Assembly (NCBI GenBank): GCA_021793155.1
Contig: JAJYTF010000016.1
Coordinates: 49,240-113,239, forward strand
Direction: 5' to 3'
Source: Pseudomonadota bacterium
Lineage (GTDB): Bacteria; Pseudomonadota; Alphaproteobacteria; Rhodospirillales; Magnetospirillaceae
DNA: 64,000 nt
Made by a program: the position numbers and the translations under genes. Under the pieces are notes generated by a model that saw only the letters and a program-made list of their open reading frames with translations, had not been told where the DNA came from and ran no database searches. Shown here piece after piece: positions 1 to 8,217 of this stretch (its first letter is position 1; each line of letters starts with the position of its first letter).

Positions 1-69
1 CAGTTCCCGCACCACCTTGACGATGCGGAAAGGGCTGGGCAGCATCGGCTCGGCCGGCAAGGCAGTCAT
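1..69 (-). CDS. FAD/NAD(P)-binding subunit of a soluble hydrogenase-like complex (5' end only)
   Basis: Only the first 23 codons lie in the window; the start is ATG at 69 and the gene runs off the left edge. The peptide contains [16 protein letters not shown], the usual opening of the flavin-reductase-type gamma subunit (HydG/HyhG-like) of group 3 soluble [NiFe] hydrogenases and of sulfite reductase subunit B. Such a subunit would carry electrons between NAD(P)H and the Fe-S subunit. It begins 10 bp after the cyclic-nucleotide-binding gene, which follows the Fe-S beta-subunit gene, so the three look like one operon. Assignment rests on a short peptide plus gene order. Confidence 0.6.
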   Translation of the reverse strand, partial: MTALPAEPMLPSPFRIVKVVREL

Positions 70-79
70 GTCGCCGTCT

Positions 80-547
80 CTATTCTGCAGGACCATAAAG
101 ATCGACCAGTTGCAGCCTGGTCGCCGCCAGCCGGTGCCCCATGACCGGGACGAACCGCCGCAGCACCTCGTATCCCAACTCGGCGTCGGCTTCCATCTTG
201 CCCCTCAGGCATTTGGCGTCGAAGCTCACCAGGCGGGTCAGCTCCTGGGCCCTGGCATCGAACGTCCAGCGGTAGGGTTCGACCAACCACGACCAGCCGA
301 CAACCTCGCCCTCGGTCAGCGTATCGACCATGATGGTGCGCCCGGGGGCGTGGATTTCGAGGGAAATGCTGCCGGCCCGGATCAGGTAGAATTTGTCGGC
401 GTGACCGCCCTGGCGGAACAGATATTGGCCGGCATCGACCCGCTCGTTGGCAGCGCAGCCGACGAGAAGCCCCCGCAGCTTTCCGTCGATTCCCTGGAAG
501 AACGGATGCTCGTCGATGATTCGGCCCAGATCCTCTATCTGCACCAT
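80..547 (-). CDS. Cyclic-nucleotide-binding-fold protein inside a hydrogenase-like operon
   Basis: 155 residues, one cNMP-binding beta-roll and no DNA-binding helix-turn-helix, so not a full Crp/Fnr regulator. Seen: [19 protein letters not shown] at the N-terminus, [22 protein letters not shown] (roll and turn; split here as GQYLF plus FYLIRAGSI), then [21 protein letters not shown]. The phosphate-binding cassette normally reads FGE-x-AL-x4-PR-x-A; here the Arg is retained but FGE is replaced by VGW, so ligand preference may differ or be lost. ATG at 547 is chosen because AGGGAGGTGACC precedes it and overlaps the stop of the upstream Fe-S gene. It lies between HydB-like and HydG-like genes, as seen in some group 3b hydrogenase operons, suggesting a regulatory or assembly role (inference). 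Confidence 0.8.
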   Translation of the reverse strand: MVQIEDLGRIIDEHPFFQGIDGKLRGLLVGCAANERVDAGQYLFRQGGHADKFYLIRAGSISLEIHAPGRTIMVDTLTEGEVVGWSWLVEPYRWTFDARAQELTRLVSFDAKCLRGKMEADAELGYEVLRRFVPVMGHRLAATRLQLVDLYGPAE

Positions 548-549
548 GG

Positions 550-1677
550 TCACCTCCCTTGTTCGCGATCTTCGAGCGCTCGGACCTCTGCGGTGATGTC
601 GATTCCCACCGGGCACCAGGTGATGCAACGGCCGCAGCCGACGCAGCCGGACGTGCCGAACTGCTGCTGCCAACTGGCCAGCTTGTGGGTGATCCACTGT
701 CGGTAGCGCGACGCGCCGGACTGCCGGACGCTGCCACCGTGGATATAGGAATAGTCGATGGTGAAGCAGCTGTCCCAGTTGCGCCAGCGTTCGGCGATAT
801 CGCCCGACAGGTCCGTCACGTCCTCAACCGAGGTGCAGAAGCAGGTCGGGCAAACCATTGTACAGTTGCCACAGGTCAGGCATCGCCCGGCCACATTGTC
901 CCAGTGGGGGCTCTCGGCGGAACGGCTCAGCACGCCGGCGGCATCGGCGGACATGCGGCGCTGCTGCTCCGCCGCGGCCGAAGCCGGTTGCGCCGCGGCC
1001 GCCGACAGTTCGGCCGCGGCCGGCGCCCGGCAAGACAGCCCGGCCAGGATCTCGCCGCCCTTTTCGCTGCCGGCAGTAGCGACGAAGACATGCCGGCCGG
1101 CGTCGAGGATTTCATTGAGCAAGATGTCATATCCGGGGCCGACCGCCGGGCCGGTACCGGTCGACGCGCAAAAGCAGGTGGCACCGGCATGGGCGCATTC
1201 CACGGCGACGACGAAGGCGGCCTGCCGGCGCCGCACATAACCGGGCTCGGTGAAACCGTCCTGGGTGAACACCCGGTCGTGAACCTGCATGGCGGCCATT
1301 TCGCAGGCCCGCACGCCGATGAACGCCATCGGCGCCTCATCCCCGCCGCCGCCCGACAGGCGAAAGCCTCTTCCTGCCCGTTCCGCCCGGAACAGCCGTT
1401 GACGTGGCGGGTAGAGGTGACGCTTCCAGCTTTGGGCGGCCAGGGTATAGCCGAACACCCGGCCGTTCCGCGCGCGGTTCAGCCGATAGGTCGCCGGCTG
1501 GCTGCTGTCCGTCCAGCCGGCCGGCAGGTCGGCGGAAGACGTCATTTCCTCGTAAAGGATGGCACCTTCGCCCACGGTCGGTCCGACAACGCGGTATTGC
1601 CGTTCCCGCAAAGCGGTGATCAGCCGGTCCAGTTCATTCCGCTCGAAGACGACCTTCGTCCCAATGCCTGGCACCAT
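550..1677 (-). CDS. 4Fe-4S dicluster protein, hydrogenase beta subunit / sulfite reductase subunit A-like (HydB-like)
   Basis: 375 residues. The C-terminal third carries two ferredoxin-type clusters: [16 protein letters not shown] and [12 protein letters not shown]. The N-terminal two thirds match the HydB/AsrA family, which transfers electrons between the flavin subunit and the catalytic subunits of cytoplasmic NAD(P)-linked hydrogenases or sulfite reductases. ATG at 1677 has a GGGGG stretch close upstream; a TTG at 1713 in the same frame is the alternative start. The stop overlaps the ribosome-binding site of the next gene (cyclic-nucleotide-binding protein), so translation is probably coupled. 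The catalytic subunits would lie left of the window. Hydrogenase versus sulfite reductase cannot be settled from this piece. Confidence 0.78.
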   Translation of the reverse strand: MVPGIGTKVVFERNELDRLITALRERQYRVVGPTVGEGAILYEEMTSSADLPAGWTDSSQPATYRLNRARNGRVFGYTLAAQSWKRHLYPPRQRLFRAERAGRGFRLSGGGGDEAPMAFIGVRACEMAAMQVHDRVFTQDGFTEPGYVRRRQAAFVVAVECAHAGATCFCASTGTGPAVGPGYDILLNEILDAGRHVFVATAGSEKGGEILAGLSCRAPAAAELSAAAAQPASAAAEQQRRMSADAAGVLSRSAESPHWDNVAGRCLTCGNCTMVCPTCFCTSVEDVTDLSGDIAERWRNWDSCFTIDYSYIHGGSVRQSGASRYRQWITHKLASWQQQFGTSGCVGCGRCITWCPVGIDITAEVRALEDREQGR

Positions 1678-1761
1678 GACGCCCCCGTCGAAGAATCCGA
1701 GCGAACCCGCCAACTGGGGCGGACCAGAAGTTCATTCTGCCAAGAAAAACCCTATTCGGCG

Positions 1762-1799
1762 AGAGCTCAATCAGTAGCGACAGAGCTCAATCAGTAGCG
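1762..1799. repeat. Tandem 20-bp direct repeat upstream of the hydrogenase-like operon
   Basis: AGAGCTCAATCAGTAGCG occurs at 1762-1779 and again at 1782-1799 with a 20-bp period, about 85-120 bp upstream of the minus-strand Fe-S gene start. Two copies two helical turns apart would suit a regulator dimer pair, but no known operator is recognised. Confidence 0.6.
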
Positions 1800-1815
1800 T
1801 TCACGGTCGCCCAAT

Positions 1816-3528
1816 TCATCGAAAGCCACCGCGGACCAGAAGAGTGTGAAGAGCCCGCAGCATCTCTTCCCCCAATTTCGGATCGGCGACGCCATCCAGA
1901 TAGCGTTCCTCGAAATTGGGCTGCCTGAGCAGCCCGACCACCCGTTCACAGGCCAACCGATGTGCCTCAGTACCCGGCGGAAGAAGCCGCGATGCGCAGA
2001 ATTGCAGCAGATGGGCGGTGCGATCGCGCAGATGCGCGTCCGGATCATCGAGCTTTTCGATGATGCGCTCGTCGGCGATGAAGCCGGTGAGCAGCTTGTC
2101 GAGGGTGCCGAGCAGGGAGCGCCGCTCTCCCTCGGGAAGAGCGACAGCGCGTTCAACCGCGGCATAAAGACGGGCCAGGCGCAACATCTTGTCCTTGGGC
2201 GGCCATTGCCTGGGCGCCAGTTCATGGATGTCGTCCACCATCAACACACGCCGCAGAATGGCCACGATCTCCTCGGCAAGGTCGCCTGCCAGAGGGCTGG
2301 CCGCCAGGTCGACGAGATAGACAACCCGGAACAGGGGATCCACCATTGTCTCGCAGACGCCCCAGACCGACTGGCGCAGGCCGGTTACTCCCCCAGCCTC
2401 CTGCAGATAGACGAACCGCCGGGTCAGCGCCGCCGCGGCATCCGGTCCGCCGAGGAGTCCGTCGGGTCGAAACAGGCGCTGGGCCACCTCGCGAAAAGCT
2501 TCACGTTCATGGGCCGGGTCGCGCCGGTCGAGCGCTTGGCCGCCCGCCAGCTGGTGCAGCAGCCGGTCCATTAGGGATTTGCGGGTGTCGGCAAGCCGTC
2601 CCTCGGCCAGAAGTGGACCAAGGACGGCAAGCTGCTCGCGGGCGTCGCTGGTGGTGGGCGGGGCGCGGCCCTCGTAGAGATCGGCGATAGCGCAGAGCGC
2701 GTGGGCCAAGCTGGTTTGGTAGCCCAGCAGATCCTGCAACGCCGAAGGAACCCCCACGAGGTCGGCAATGACGCCGTCCAGCAGGGACAGAACCTGCTCC
2801 CTCACTTCGGGATTGGCCAGTTCCACCAGGCGTTCGAGTTTTCCAAGCCAACTTCGGTGGTTCACCAGCTCGCGCGACAGCACCACCAGGGAATAGTAAT
2901 CCACTTCTCCGGGTGGAGCGATGCGCTCGATGCGCCTGACGATCTGGTCGAAGTCGTCGTCCTTCAGTGCCGGCAGATCGACCTTCTGCTCGATGCGGCG
3001 GGCTTTGCGCGTCATCCGCTCGACGGCCTGATAGATCTCGTCGCGCCGCACCCTGGGATCCTGGCCGGAGGCCTTGGCCTGGAGCGTCGCCACCCGATCC
3101 ACCGCGGCGGGAAACAGCGTGTCGACTTCCTGGACTTTCGACAAGGCCTTGTAATTGTGGATCAGCTCGGTGGGTGTCAGATAAACCTTTTCGATATATT
3201 TGCGGAACAGCCGGTTTATGGTGGCGCGGCTTTCCAGCCGATAATATTCGTCCACCTTACGGCAGGGAGGCGCATCATCGATGGGCACGATGGTGAGTCT
3301 CGCCGTCTCCGCCTCGCGCATTTCCGTGAAGATCACGTTTTCGGTGACGATGCCGTCGGCGCGCTCCCAATTCTTGATGATGCGTACGCCTTGGCATTGC
3401 CCTTTGGAGAAAATCGTCTTGGCGATAGTCCGCGCGGAGTCCTCGGCGTTGCGCACTTCCTCGGTTAGCCAGCGTTCGTCGCGCAACGCCTGGATTTCGA
3501 ATGTCGCCCGCCCGGCAACCATGTTCAT
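1816..3528 (-). CDS. Unrecognised 570-residue helical protein coupled to a cNMP-binding protein
   Basis: Family not recognised. The translation is rich in Leu, Ala, Arg and Asp and looks almost wholly alpha-helical, with no signal peptide, membrane segment, cysteine cluster or P-loop. The first 100 residues (starting near MNMVAGRATFEIQALRDERW) look like a compact beta-containing domain; the rest reads like helical-repeat segments. ATG at 3528 overlaps the stop of the upstream cNMP-binding gene in a TGATG arrangement, so the two are translationally coupled and probably work together. A plausible reading is an effector or scaffold governed by the cNMP-binding partner; that is inference from context only. 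Codon use matches the GC-rich neighbours. Confidence 0.7.
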   Translation of the reverse strand: MNMVAGRATFEIQALRDERWLTEEVRNAEDSARTIAKTIFSKGQCQGVRIIKNWERADGIVTENVIFTEMREAETARLTIVPIDDAPPCRKVDEYYRLESRATINRLFRKYIEKVYLTPTELIHNYKALSKVQEVDTLFPAAVDRVATLQAKASGQDPRVRRDEIYQAVERMTRKARRIEQKVDLPALKDDDFDQIVRRIERIAPPGEVDYYSLVVLSRELVNHRSWLGKLERLVELANPEVREQVLSLLDGVIADLVGVPSALQDLLGYQTSLAHALCAIADLYEGRAPPTTSDAREQLAVLGPLLAEGRLADTRKSLMDRLLHQLAGGQALDRRDPAHEREAFREVAQRLFRPDGLLGGPDAAAALTRRFVYLQEAGGVTGLRQSVWGVCETMVDPLFRVVYLVDLAASPLAGDLAEEIVAILRRVLMVDDIHELAPRQWPPKDKMLRLARLYAAVERAVALPEGERRSLLGTLDKLLTGFIADERIIEKLDDPDAHLRDRTAHLLQFCASRLLPPGTEAHRLACERVVGLLRQPNFEERYLDGVADPKLGEEMLRALHTLLVRGGFR

Positions 3529-3905
3529 CAACCGGCCGTGTTGATGAGTTTGTCGGTCGTTTCGCGGATATTGCGCACGAAGATCATCAAGAGGCCGCGG
3601 ATGAAGGGATCGGTCTTGCGCAATTTCTGTTCGAGGGAGGCTTCGGTAACGATGATCACCGTCGTCGGCCCGACGGCCCGTGCCTTGGCCATCCGCGGTT
3701 TATTGTCGACCAAGGCCATCTCGCCGAAAATCCCTCCGGTTGGAATGTAGCCCAGGATCTTTTCCTGGCCGTCGGCGCTCAACTTGCTGATCTCGACCCG
3801 TCCGTTCTCGACCAGGTAGGCGCAGCGCCGGCCCACTTCCCCCTCTTTGAAGATCACTTCGCCCTCGGCATAAACGCGGCGATCCAAAACCTCATGCGTG
3901 GTCAT
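3528..3905 (-). CDS. Stand-alone cyclic-nucleotide-binding protein
   Basis: 125 residues forming a single cNMP-binding domain. The phosphate-binding cassette is well kept: FGEMALVDNKPRMAKARA has the Glu and Arg that hold ribose and cyclic phosphate, so real cAMP or cGMP binding is likely. There is no DNA-binding domain; the C-terminal helices (LMIFVRNIRETTDKLINTAG) resemble the usual C helix. ATG at 3905 is preceded by GGGAG seven bases upstream. Its stop overlaps the start of the next gene by one base (TGATG). It probably acts as a regulatory subunit for that unrecognised protein. A class III cyclase encoded at 24.2-26.4 kb is a possible source of ligand. Confidence 0.85.
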   Translation of the reverse strand: MTTHEVLDRRVYAEGEVIFKEGEVGRRCAYLVENGRVEISKLSADGQEKILGYIPTGGIFGEMALVDNKPRMAKARAVGPTTVIIVTEASLEQKLRKTDPFIRGLLMIFVRNIRETTDKLINTAG

Positions 3906-4061
3906 CGCGGGGCTCCCACTGGACTCGGCATAGGAACCGAAGGCTAACACAAATTGGTGCCCTATTCAGCCGAAGAGAGTAATTCTTTCCGCCTTGGGAC
4001 GCCGACGCCTCGTGACCATGTATCTTAGCTGGAACCCCGCCCGCAACAGCAGGAGCCGACC

Positions 4062-4292
4062 ATGGAGAGGCTGATCGCCGACCTCGTCCTGATACAGTTC
4101 TCCATGTTCGAGGGCTGGGTTTCTCTGCTCTCCCAATGCTGGCAGGGGTACCAGCACCTGACGGCGGTCAATCTCGAGCTTATGCACCAGCCTGGTCTTC
4201 AGCGCTGGCACTATGTGGTGCCCCGCGGCGTGGACTGGACGGACCACTACGGCAAGCGGCATCTCGACGTCGACGTCGAACATCTGCGCTGA
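4062..4292 (+). CDS. Small hypothetical protein, 76 residues
   Basis: ATG at 4062 has AGGAG six bases upstream, which supports translation. The product starts MERLIADLVLIQFSMFEG and contains an amphipathic helix followed by a polar tail rich in His and Trp (RWHYVVPRGVDWTDHYGKRH). No signal peptide or known motif is seen. It stands alone, divergent from the cNMP-binding gene and convergent with the HATPase-receiver gene. An overlapping minus-strand ORF (3966-4283) lacks comparable support and was not called. Function unknown. Confidence 0.55.
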   Translation: MERLIADLVLIQFSMFEGWVSLLSQCWQGYQHLTAVNLELMHQPGLQRWHYVVPRGVDWTDHYGKRHLDVDVEHLR

Positions 4293-4306
4293 CCACTGTT
4301 CATCGG

Positions 4307-5131
4307 TTAGCCTGCATTCCGCAAGGTTTGAGCGAGGACGTTATGAAGGTGCGACGCGGCCACCGGTTTTTGCAGCACGACCACGCCGTGCCCCCGGCTC
4401 TCGCGCAGTCGGCCGGCGGTCGCATCACCGGTGATGATGATGCTGGGAATGGGGGCATTGTACAGTCCTCGGATCGTGGTGACAGCCGACGTCCCGGTAC
4501 GCCCGCCGGCAAGGCGGTAGTCGGCGATGATCCCCGCCGGCTGACGGCCGCTGCGCCGCAATTCGGCGATCGCCTCGTCTTCCGACGGCGCGGCCACGAC
4601 CTCGAATTGCCAGGCTTCGAGCAGCATCCGCAACCCCTCGAGCACCTGTTCCTCGTCGTCGATGACCACCAGCATCCGGCGGTATCGCTCCACACCGGCA
4701 ATCCCGGCCAGAGGGACCCGCAAGGCGAAGCGGGTCCCGGTGCCGGAGCGGCTTTCGATCCTCATGGGGTGGCATAGCAGCGACGCCAGCCGCTCGACCA
4801 CGACCAAACCAAGACCAAGCCCGAGATCAGAACGTTCGGCAACGGCTCCTCCGCGCCATGCGCGTATTCCAGGCCCGGTGTCGCGCACCTCGATAGCCAA
4901 CGCTGCGCCGTTTCGCCTGGCCCCCACCAGGACCCGCCCCCGTGGCGTATAGGCGATGGCGTTGGCCACCAGATGGTCGAGGATTTGCGCCAGCAGCGGC
5001 GGGTCGGAGCGGATGCGTGCCGTAGACTGTACGACCTTAAAATCAAGGCCATGCCGCTCCGCGGCGGGTGCAAACCGGCGTTCTATTCGCGAAAGAAGCG
5101 GCTCGATACAGAACTCGGTCGCTGTGACCAT
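4307..5131 (-). CDS. HATPase-receiver protein, histidine kinase apparently lacking its phospho-accepting helix domain
   Basis: 274 residues. About residues 1-140 form a GHKL ATPase: N box DHLVANAIAYTP, G1 box DTGPGI, G2 box LGLGLGL. About 155-274 is a receiver with the acidic pair in VVIDDEE, acceptor Asp in IIADYRL, Thr in IIITGD and Lys in LQKP. A normal hybrid kinase has a HisKA domain just before the ATPase, and the first residues (MVTATEFCIEPLL) look like the HisKA-ATPase junction. None of the three frames upstream of 5131 encodes a recognisable H box. So it is either N-terminally truncated or a kinase-like protein that depends on another protein's histidine. An Hpt protein is encoded nearby at 5867, a candidate partner (inference). 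Confidence 0.75.
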   Translation of the reverse strand: MVTATEFCIEPLLSRIERRFAPAAERHGLDFKVVQSTARIRSDPPLLAQILDHLVANAIAYTPRGRVLVGARRNGAALAIEVRDTGPGIRAWRGGAVAERSDLGLGLGLVVVERLASLLCHPMRIESRSGTGTRFALRVPLAGIAGVERYRRMLVVIDDEEQVLEGLRMLLEAWQFEVVAAPSEDEAIAELRRSGRQPAGIIADYRLAGGRTGTSAVTTIRGLYNAPIPSIIITGDATAGRLRESRGHGVVVLQKPVAASHLHNVLAQTLRNAG

Positions 5132-5370
5132 GCCCAGACTCCACTGCCACGAGATCCTCCGGGAAAATCGACGCCGGCCTTCGAACCTGCACTGAAATAG
5201 GCGTCGACAGGGTCGTTGTCGCCGGCGCTATTGCCTAGGATCGCCGTTTTGACCATCGGAGGTAGAAGTTCCTAGTCAGCCGAACAAGGGCAGCACTGTT
5301 GCACCATGGCAGACGTAAGGATACCTTGGAAGACTACGCTTCCGGCCGTCATGGACGAAGGACCCAGGTC

Positions 5371-5658
5371 ATGGGCAAAGTCATATTACTCTGCGCAATT
5401 GTCGGTCTGCTGGCAGGCTGTGCCGAGAAACGGCCACCGATACAATCTGGGGACAATTTCGTCTTTCTCGCCAGTGACAGCATCTTCGGCCCCAGCACCG
5501 CGGATGCCGACGTAGCGGCGCGGTCCTATTGCGCCGCCCGAGGCAAGTTCGCGCAACTCGAATCGCGCGAACGGCCGCCTGAGATGCGGGACGACATTTT
5601 CCCCGAATATGCCGTGATGACCTACCGCTGCCTGGCATCCTCCGCGGCCGGGCCCTAG
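5371..5658 (+). CDS. Small predicted lipoprotein
   Basis: 95 residues from ATG 5371, chosen because it opens directly into a type II signal peptide (MGKVILLCAIVGLLAGC; lipobox LAGC) and has AAGGA upstream. After the lipidated Cys the mature chain is about 79 residues, polar, with two further Cys (RSYCAARG and TYRCLAS) that could form a disulfide. It would be anchored to the outer or inner membrane. No family recognised. A longer in-frame start at 5299 would bury the signal peptide and is rejected. The gene stands alone ahead of the large palindromic element. Confidence 0.7.
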   Translation: MGKVILLCAIVGLLAGCAEKRPPIQSGDNFVFLASDSIFGPSTADADVAARSYCAARGKFAQLESRERPPEMRDDIFPEYAVMTYRCLASSAAGP

Positions 5659-5705
5659 TGCCGTGACTCAATCAAAGGGCTCACGGCACCAGGTTTCCCA
5701 TAGCC

Positions 5706-5830
5706 CCTCGCCGGGCGGGGCCATCCGGCCCCTTGGCCGCGCCCTCAACGGGCGCTGGAACAAGGAAACCGGCCAACCAGCCGCCATTGAGGCGGCGGCC
5801 AAAGGGGCCGGATGGCCCCGCCCGGCGAGG
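5706..5830. repeat. 125-bp nested palindromic element
   Basis: Outer arms 5706-5740 and 5795-5830 are inverted copies, identical except for one inserted base, and begin CCTCGCCGGGCGGGGCCATC. The interior holds two further hairpins: GCGCCC-TCAAC-GGGCGC (about 5739-5755) and GCCGCC-ATTGA-GGCGGC (about 5780-5796). The whole could fold into a cruciform or a multi-stem RNA. It sits between the lipoprotein and Hpt genes. An open frame crosses it, as expected in GC-rich palindromes, but shows no protein character. It resembles a repetitive extragenic palindrome or MITE-like unit; other copies could not be sought outside the window. Confidence 0.75.
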
Positions 5831-5866
5831 GACAAAAACCAACTGATCGAATTGTGGTGACCCGCC

Positions 5867-6217
5867 ATGACCGATGACGACGCCGTCGACCTGGCCCTGC
5901 TCGGCGAACTCTGCGAACAGCTCGGCGGGGACGTGGTCTCGGCCATTGCCGAAAGCTATGCAGCGAACAGCCGTCAACTCCTGCGGATCATTGCCGACCG
6001 CGGGAACGATCCGGTGGCCCGCCGCCAGGCGGCCCACAGCCTGAAGGGGGCCAGTGGCTCAGTCGGCCTGGCCGGCGTGGCGCGTCTGTGCCGGGACATC
6101 GAGACAGCATTTCGCGACGGCGGCGGCGATGTCGCCGAATCTCTGGTGGCCCGCCTCCCCCAGGCGATCGAGGACGGCCAGGCTCTCTTGCGCATCCATC
6201 TGGCGATGGCGCCTTAG
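5867..6217 (+). CDS. Hpt (histidine phosphotransfer) domain protein
   Basis: 116 residues, a single Hpt four-helix module. The phosphorylatable histidine is in the motif AAHSLKGASGSVGL (about residue 57), the classic HxLKGxS signature. Such proteins relay phosphate between receivers in multistep phosphorelays in the cytoplasm. There is no other domain. ATG at 5867 follows the nested palindrome by about 36 bp. It is convergent with the AsmA-like gene, with only two bases between stops. The HATPase-receiver protein encoded 0.7 kb away is a natural candidate partner, but it is transcribed in the opposite direction. Confidence 0.85.
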   Translation: MTDDDAVDLALLGELCEQLGGDVVSAIAESYAANSRQLLRIIADRGNDPVARRQAAHSLKGASGSVGLAGVARLCRDIETAFRDGGGDVAESLVARLPQAIEDGQALLRIHLAMAP

Positions 6218-6219
6218 AG

Positions 6220-8217
6220 TCAGCGCCCCAGCCCGGGGATCGGGATGGGGATCGGCAAGGGCGTCGGCTGCCCCGGCGCCGTGCCGCTCTGCCCGCGCAT
6301 CATCTTGTCCAGCAGCTTCGCCGCGCCGCCCAGCTTCTTGCCGGCGATGGCGCCCAGATCCGGAGCGTAGGAAAGATGGTTCCACGGCCCGCGAATGAGC
6401 ACGGGGACGGAAAGCCCGCCCCCGGGCTTCACCGTCGGCTGGCCGGGCGCCGCGGCCACCAGCTGCGGCACTAGGCGATAGTCGAGCGTTTTCTCGGGGA
6501 AATTTATCGTTCCGGTGCCGGAAAGGCGGAATACCGGCGACACCACGCTAAGGTCGTCGTTCTTCATGATGCCGTTGGTGATGGTATAGCTGCCGGACAT
6601 TTGGCCGAACTGGGTCTGCTTTTCGGGCACGCCGCCGGTGAACGCACCGCCCAGATTGCTGACCATGGAGAACAAATCCACGCCCTTGATCGCTCCGCCA
6701 GCGAAGCTGAGCCTGCCGCTGCCGCCCAGCGCGCCGACCAGGTCCCGCTCGCTCCGCCCGCCGCTGGTCAAAGTTGTCTGCCCGCTGGCCGATCCGGACA
6801 GGAAATCCAGCCCGGCCAGTGCCTCGAGCAGCGGTGCGGCTTGCACCCCCGCCAGTGTCACGTCGGCCTTGGCGGCCAAGGCGGGGCCTGATCCGTCGAT
6901 CTCGACGCGCCCACTGAGTTGCCCCTGGTAAAGGGCCATCTGGCTAAGGTCACCCACAAACCGGCCGTTATCCAGGCGCAGTGCGGCTTCGGTGTTGCCG
7001 ATTTCCAGCTGCCGATAGGCAGCCGACCCGGCCGACAGGGTCAGCTCGGCATCGGCCGCCCTCAGCGGCGCCGTATCGATTGGCTCGTCGCTCCATTGCG
7101 ACCCGCCGCTCGGCGTTGCGGGCGCCGCCGGCTGCTTGGCGGCCGGTGCTTGCGGCGCGACACTGGATCGCGGAGGCAGATAAGGATTGAGGTCCAGCCG
7201 CGTGACGTCCAGCTTGCCTTCCAGCTTTGGCCGGGCGCCGCCGCCGGTCAGCGCCAGCGCTCCGGAACCCTTGATCGCGTCCAGGGACAGCTGCAGGTCA
7301 TTCAGCGCGACATGGTCGGCATTCAAGACCAGGTGGCTCTTCAACGACATGGGGCCGAGCCCGTTGGGCGGAAGGCTTGCCGGGTTGACTCCGATCCAAC
7401 CGAGCAGGTTGCGCGTCGACGGCACATCGACCCCGAGGTCGCCGTCGCCCGCCGCCGCCTTGCCGAGGCTGACGGTCCCGCCGAACCCGGCGGTGATCAC
7501 GTCCGAAGCCAGATGGAGATCGACGGGTGACCCGTTGCCCTGCAGCAGGTTCTCGGCATTGTCCGCCCGCAAGGAAAATTCCACGGCGCGGTCGTGCCAT
7601 CGGACCGAGCCCTTGGCGGCCAGCGGCGCCGCACCGCCGGGCAGGCTCGCCGCCAGGTTCACGTCGTCCAGCGTCTCGCCGCGGCCGGTCGCCCCATCGG
7701 TATAAACCAGCCGGCCATGGGAGATGCCGATGTCGCCCACGGCGAGCGCCGGCACGCCCCCCTGCCCGCCTTTCTTGCCTTCAGGCGTACCTTCGGGTTT
7801 GGCGGAAGGCTGCCGCACCGGGTTGAACACCCAGTTGCCGCGCCCCTCCTTGTCGGTCGCCAGATTGATCACCGGATTTTCCAGGACGACGCGATCGACC
7901 ACCACTTTGCCCGACAGCAGCGGCCGCAGCTTCAGGCGAATGTCCAATGCCGCGAGGCTGGCCAAAGGCTGTGGTCCGGCCCAGGGGGCGTTGGACAAGC
8001 TGACATCCTTGGCCGAAACCCCCGGCTGGGGAAAAAGGGAAACGGAAACCCCGCCTTTGACGGCCAGATCCCGGCCCGTCGCCTGCTTCACCGCCGATGC
8101 CACTTTCGCCGTCACCGCCGTGGTCGGCACCACGAGCGGGACCGCGACGAACAACGCGACAACCACCAGGACAAGAACGGCGACGACCGCAAGTAGAACC
8201 TTGATTCCCCGGGACAT
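6220..8217 (-). CDS. AsmA family protein
   Basis: 665 residues. An N-terminal membrane anchor (about residues 5-32, VLLAVVAVLVLVVVALFVAV) is followed by the AsmA N-domain, Ala/Gly/Pro-rich linkers near 275-300, and a C-terminal AsmA region ending in PVLIRGPWNHLSYAPDLGAI. AsmA-like proteins are inner-membrane-anchored periplasmic bridges related to lipid transport and outer-membrane assembly. ATG at 8217 is picked because GAGGAGGGTGGCC precedes it and the anchor begins at once; the frame is open further upstream but without signal. It runs into the convergent Hpt gene with a two-base gap and no terminator between. Residue count is typical for medium-length AsmA homologues. Confidence 0.88.
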   Translation of the reverse strand: MSRGIKVLLAVVAVLVLVVVALFVAVPLVVPTTAVTAKVASAVKQATGRDLAVKGGVSVSLFPQPGVSAKDVSLSNAPWAGPQPLASLAALDIRLKLRPLLSGKVVVDRVVLENPVINLATDKEGRGNWVFNPVRQPSAKPEGTPEGKKGGQGGVPALAVGDIGISHGRLVYTDGATGRGETLDDVNLAASLPGGAAPLAAKGSVRWHDRAVEFSLRADNAENLLQGNGSPVDLHLASDVITAGFGGTVSLGKAAAGDGDLGVDVPSTRNLLGWIGVNPASLPPNGLGPMSLKSHLVLNADHVALNDLQLSLDAIKGSGALALTGGGARPKLEGKLDVTRLDLNPYLPPRSSVAPQAPAAKQPAAPATPSGGSQWSDEPIDTAPLRAADAELTLSAGSAAYRQLEIGNTEAALRLDNGRFVGDLSQMALYQGQLSGRVEIDGSGPALAAKADVTLAGVQAAPLLEALAGLDFLSGSASGQTTLTSGGRSERDLVGALGGSGRLSFAGGAIKGVDLFSMVSNLGGAFTGGVPEKQTQFGQMSGSYTITNGIMKNDDLSVVSPVFRLSGTGTINFPEKTLDYRLVPQLVAAAPGQPTVKPGGGLSVPVLIRGPWNHLSYAPDLGAIAGKKLGGAAKLLDKMMRGQSGTAPGQPTPLPIPIPIPGLGR

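Noticed and set aside
3966..4283. 105-codon minus-strand ORF opposite the small plus-strand gene
   Set aside because: The plus-strand frame has a good ribosome-binding site and better composition; the minus-strand frame has neither.
5663..5860. 65-codon ORF across the nested palindrome
   Set aside because: It follows the inverted repeat symmetry rather than showing protein character.
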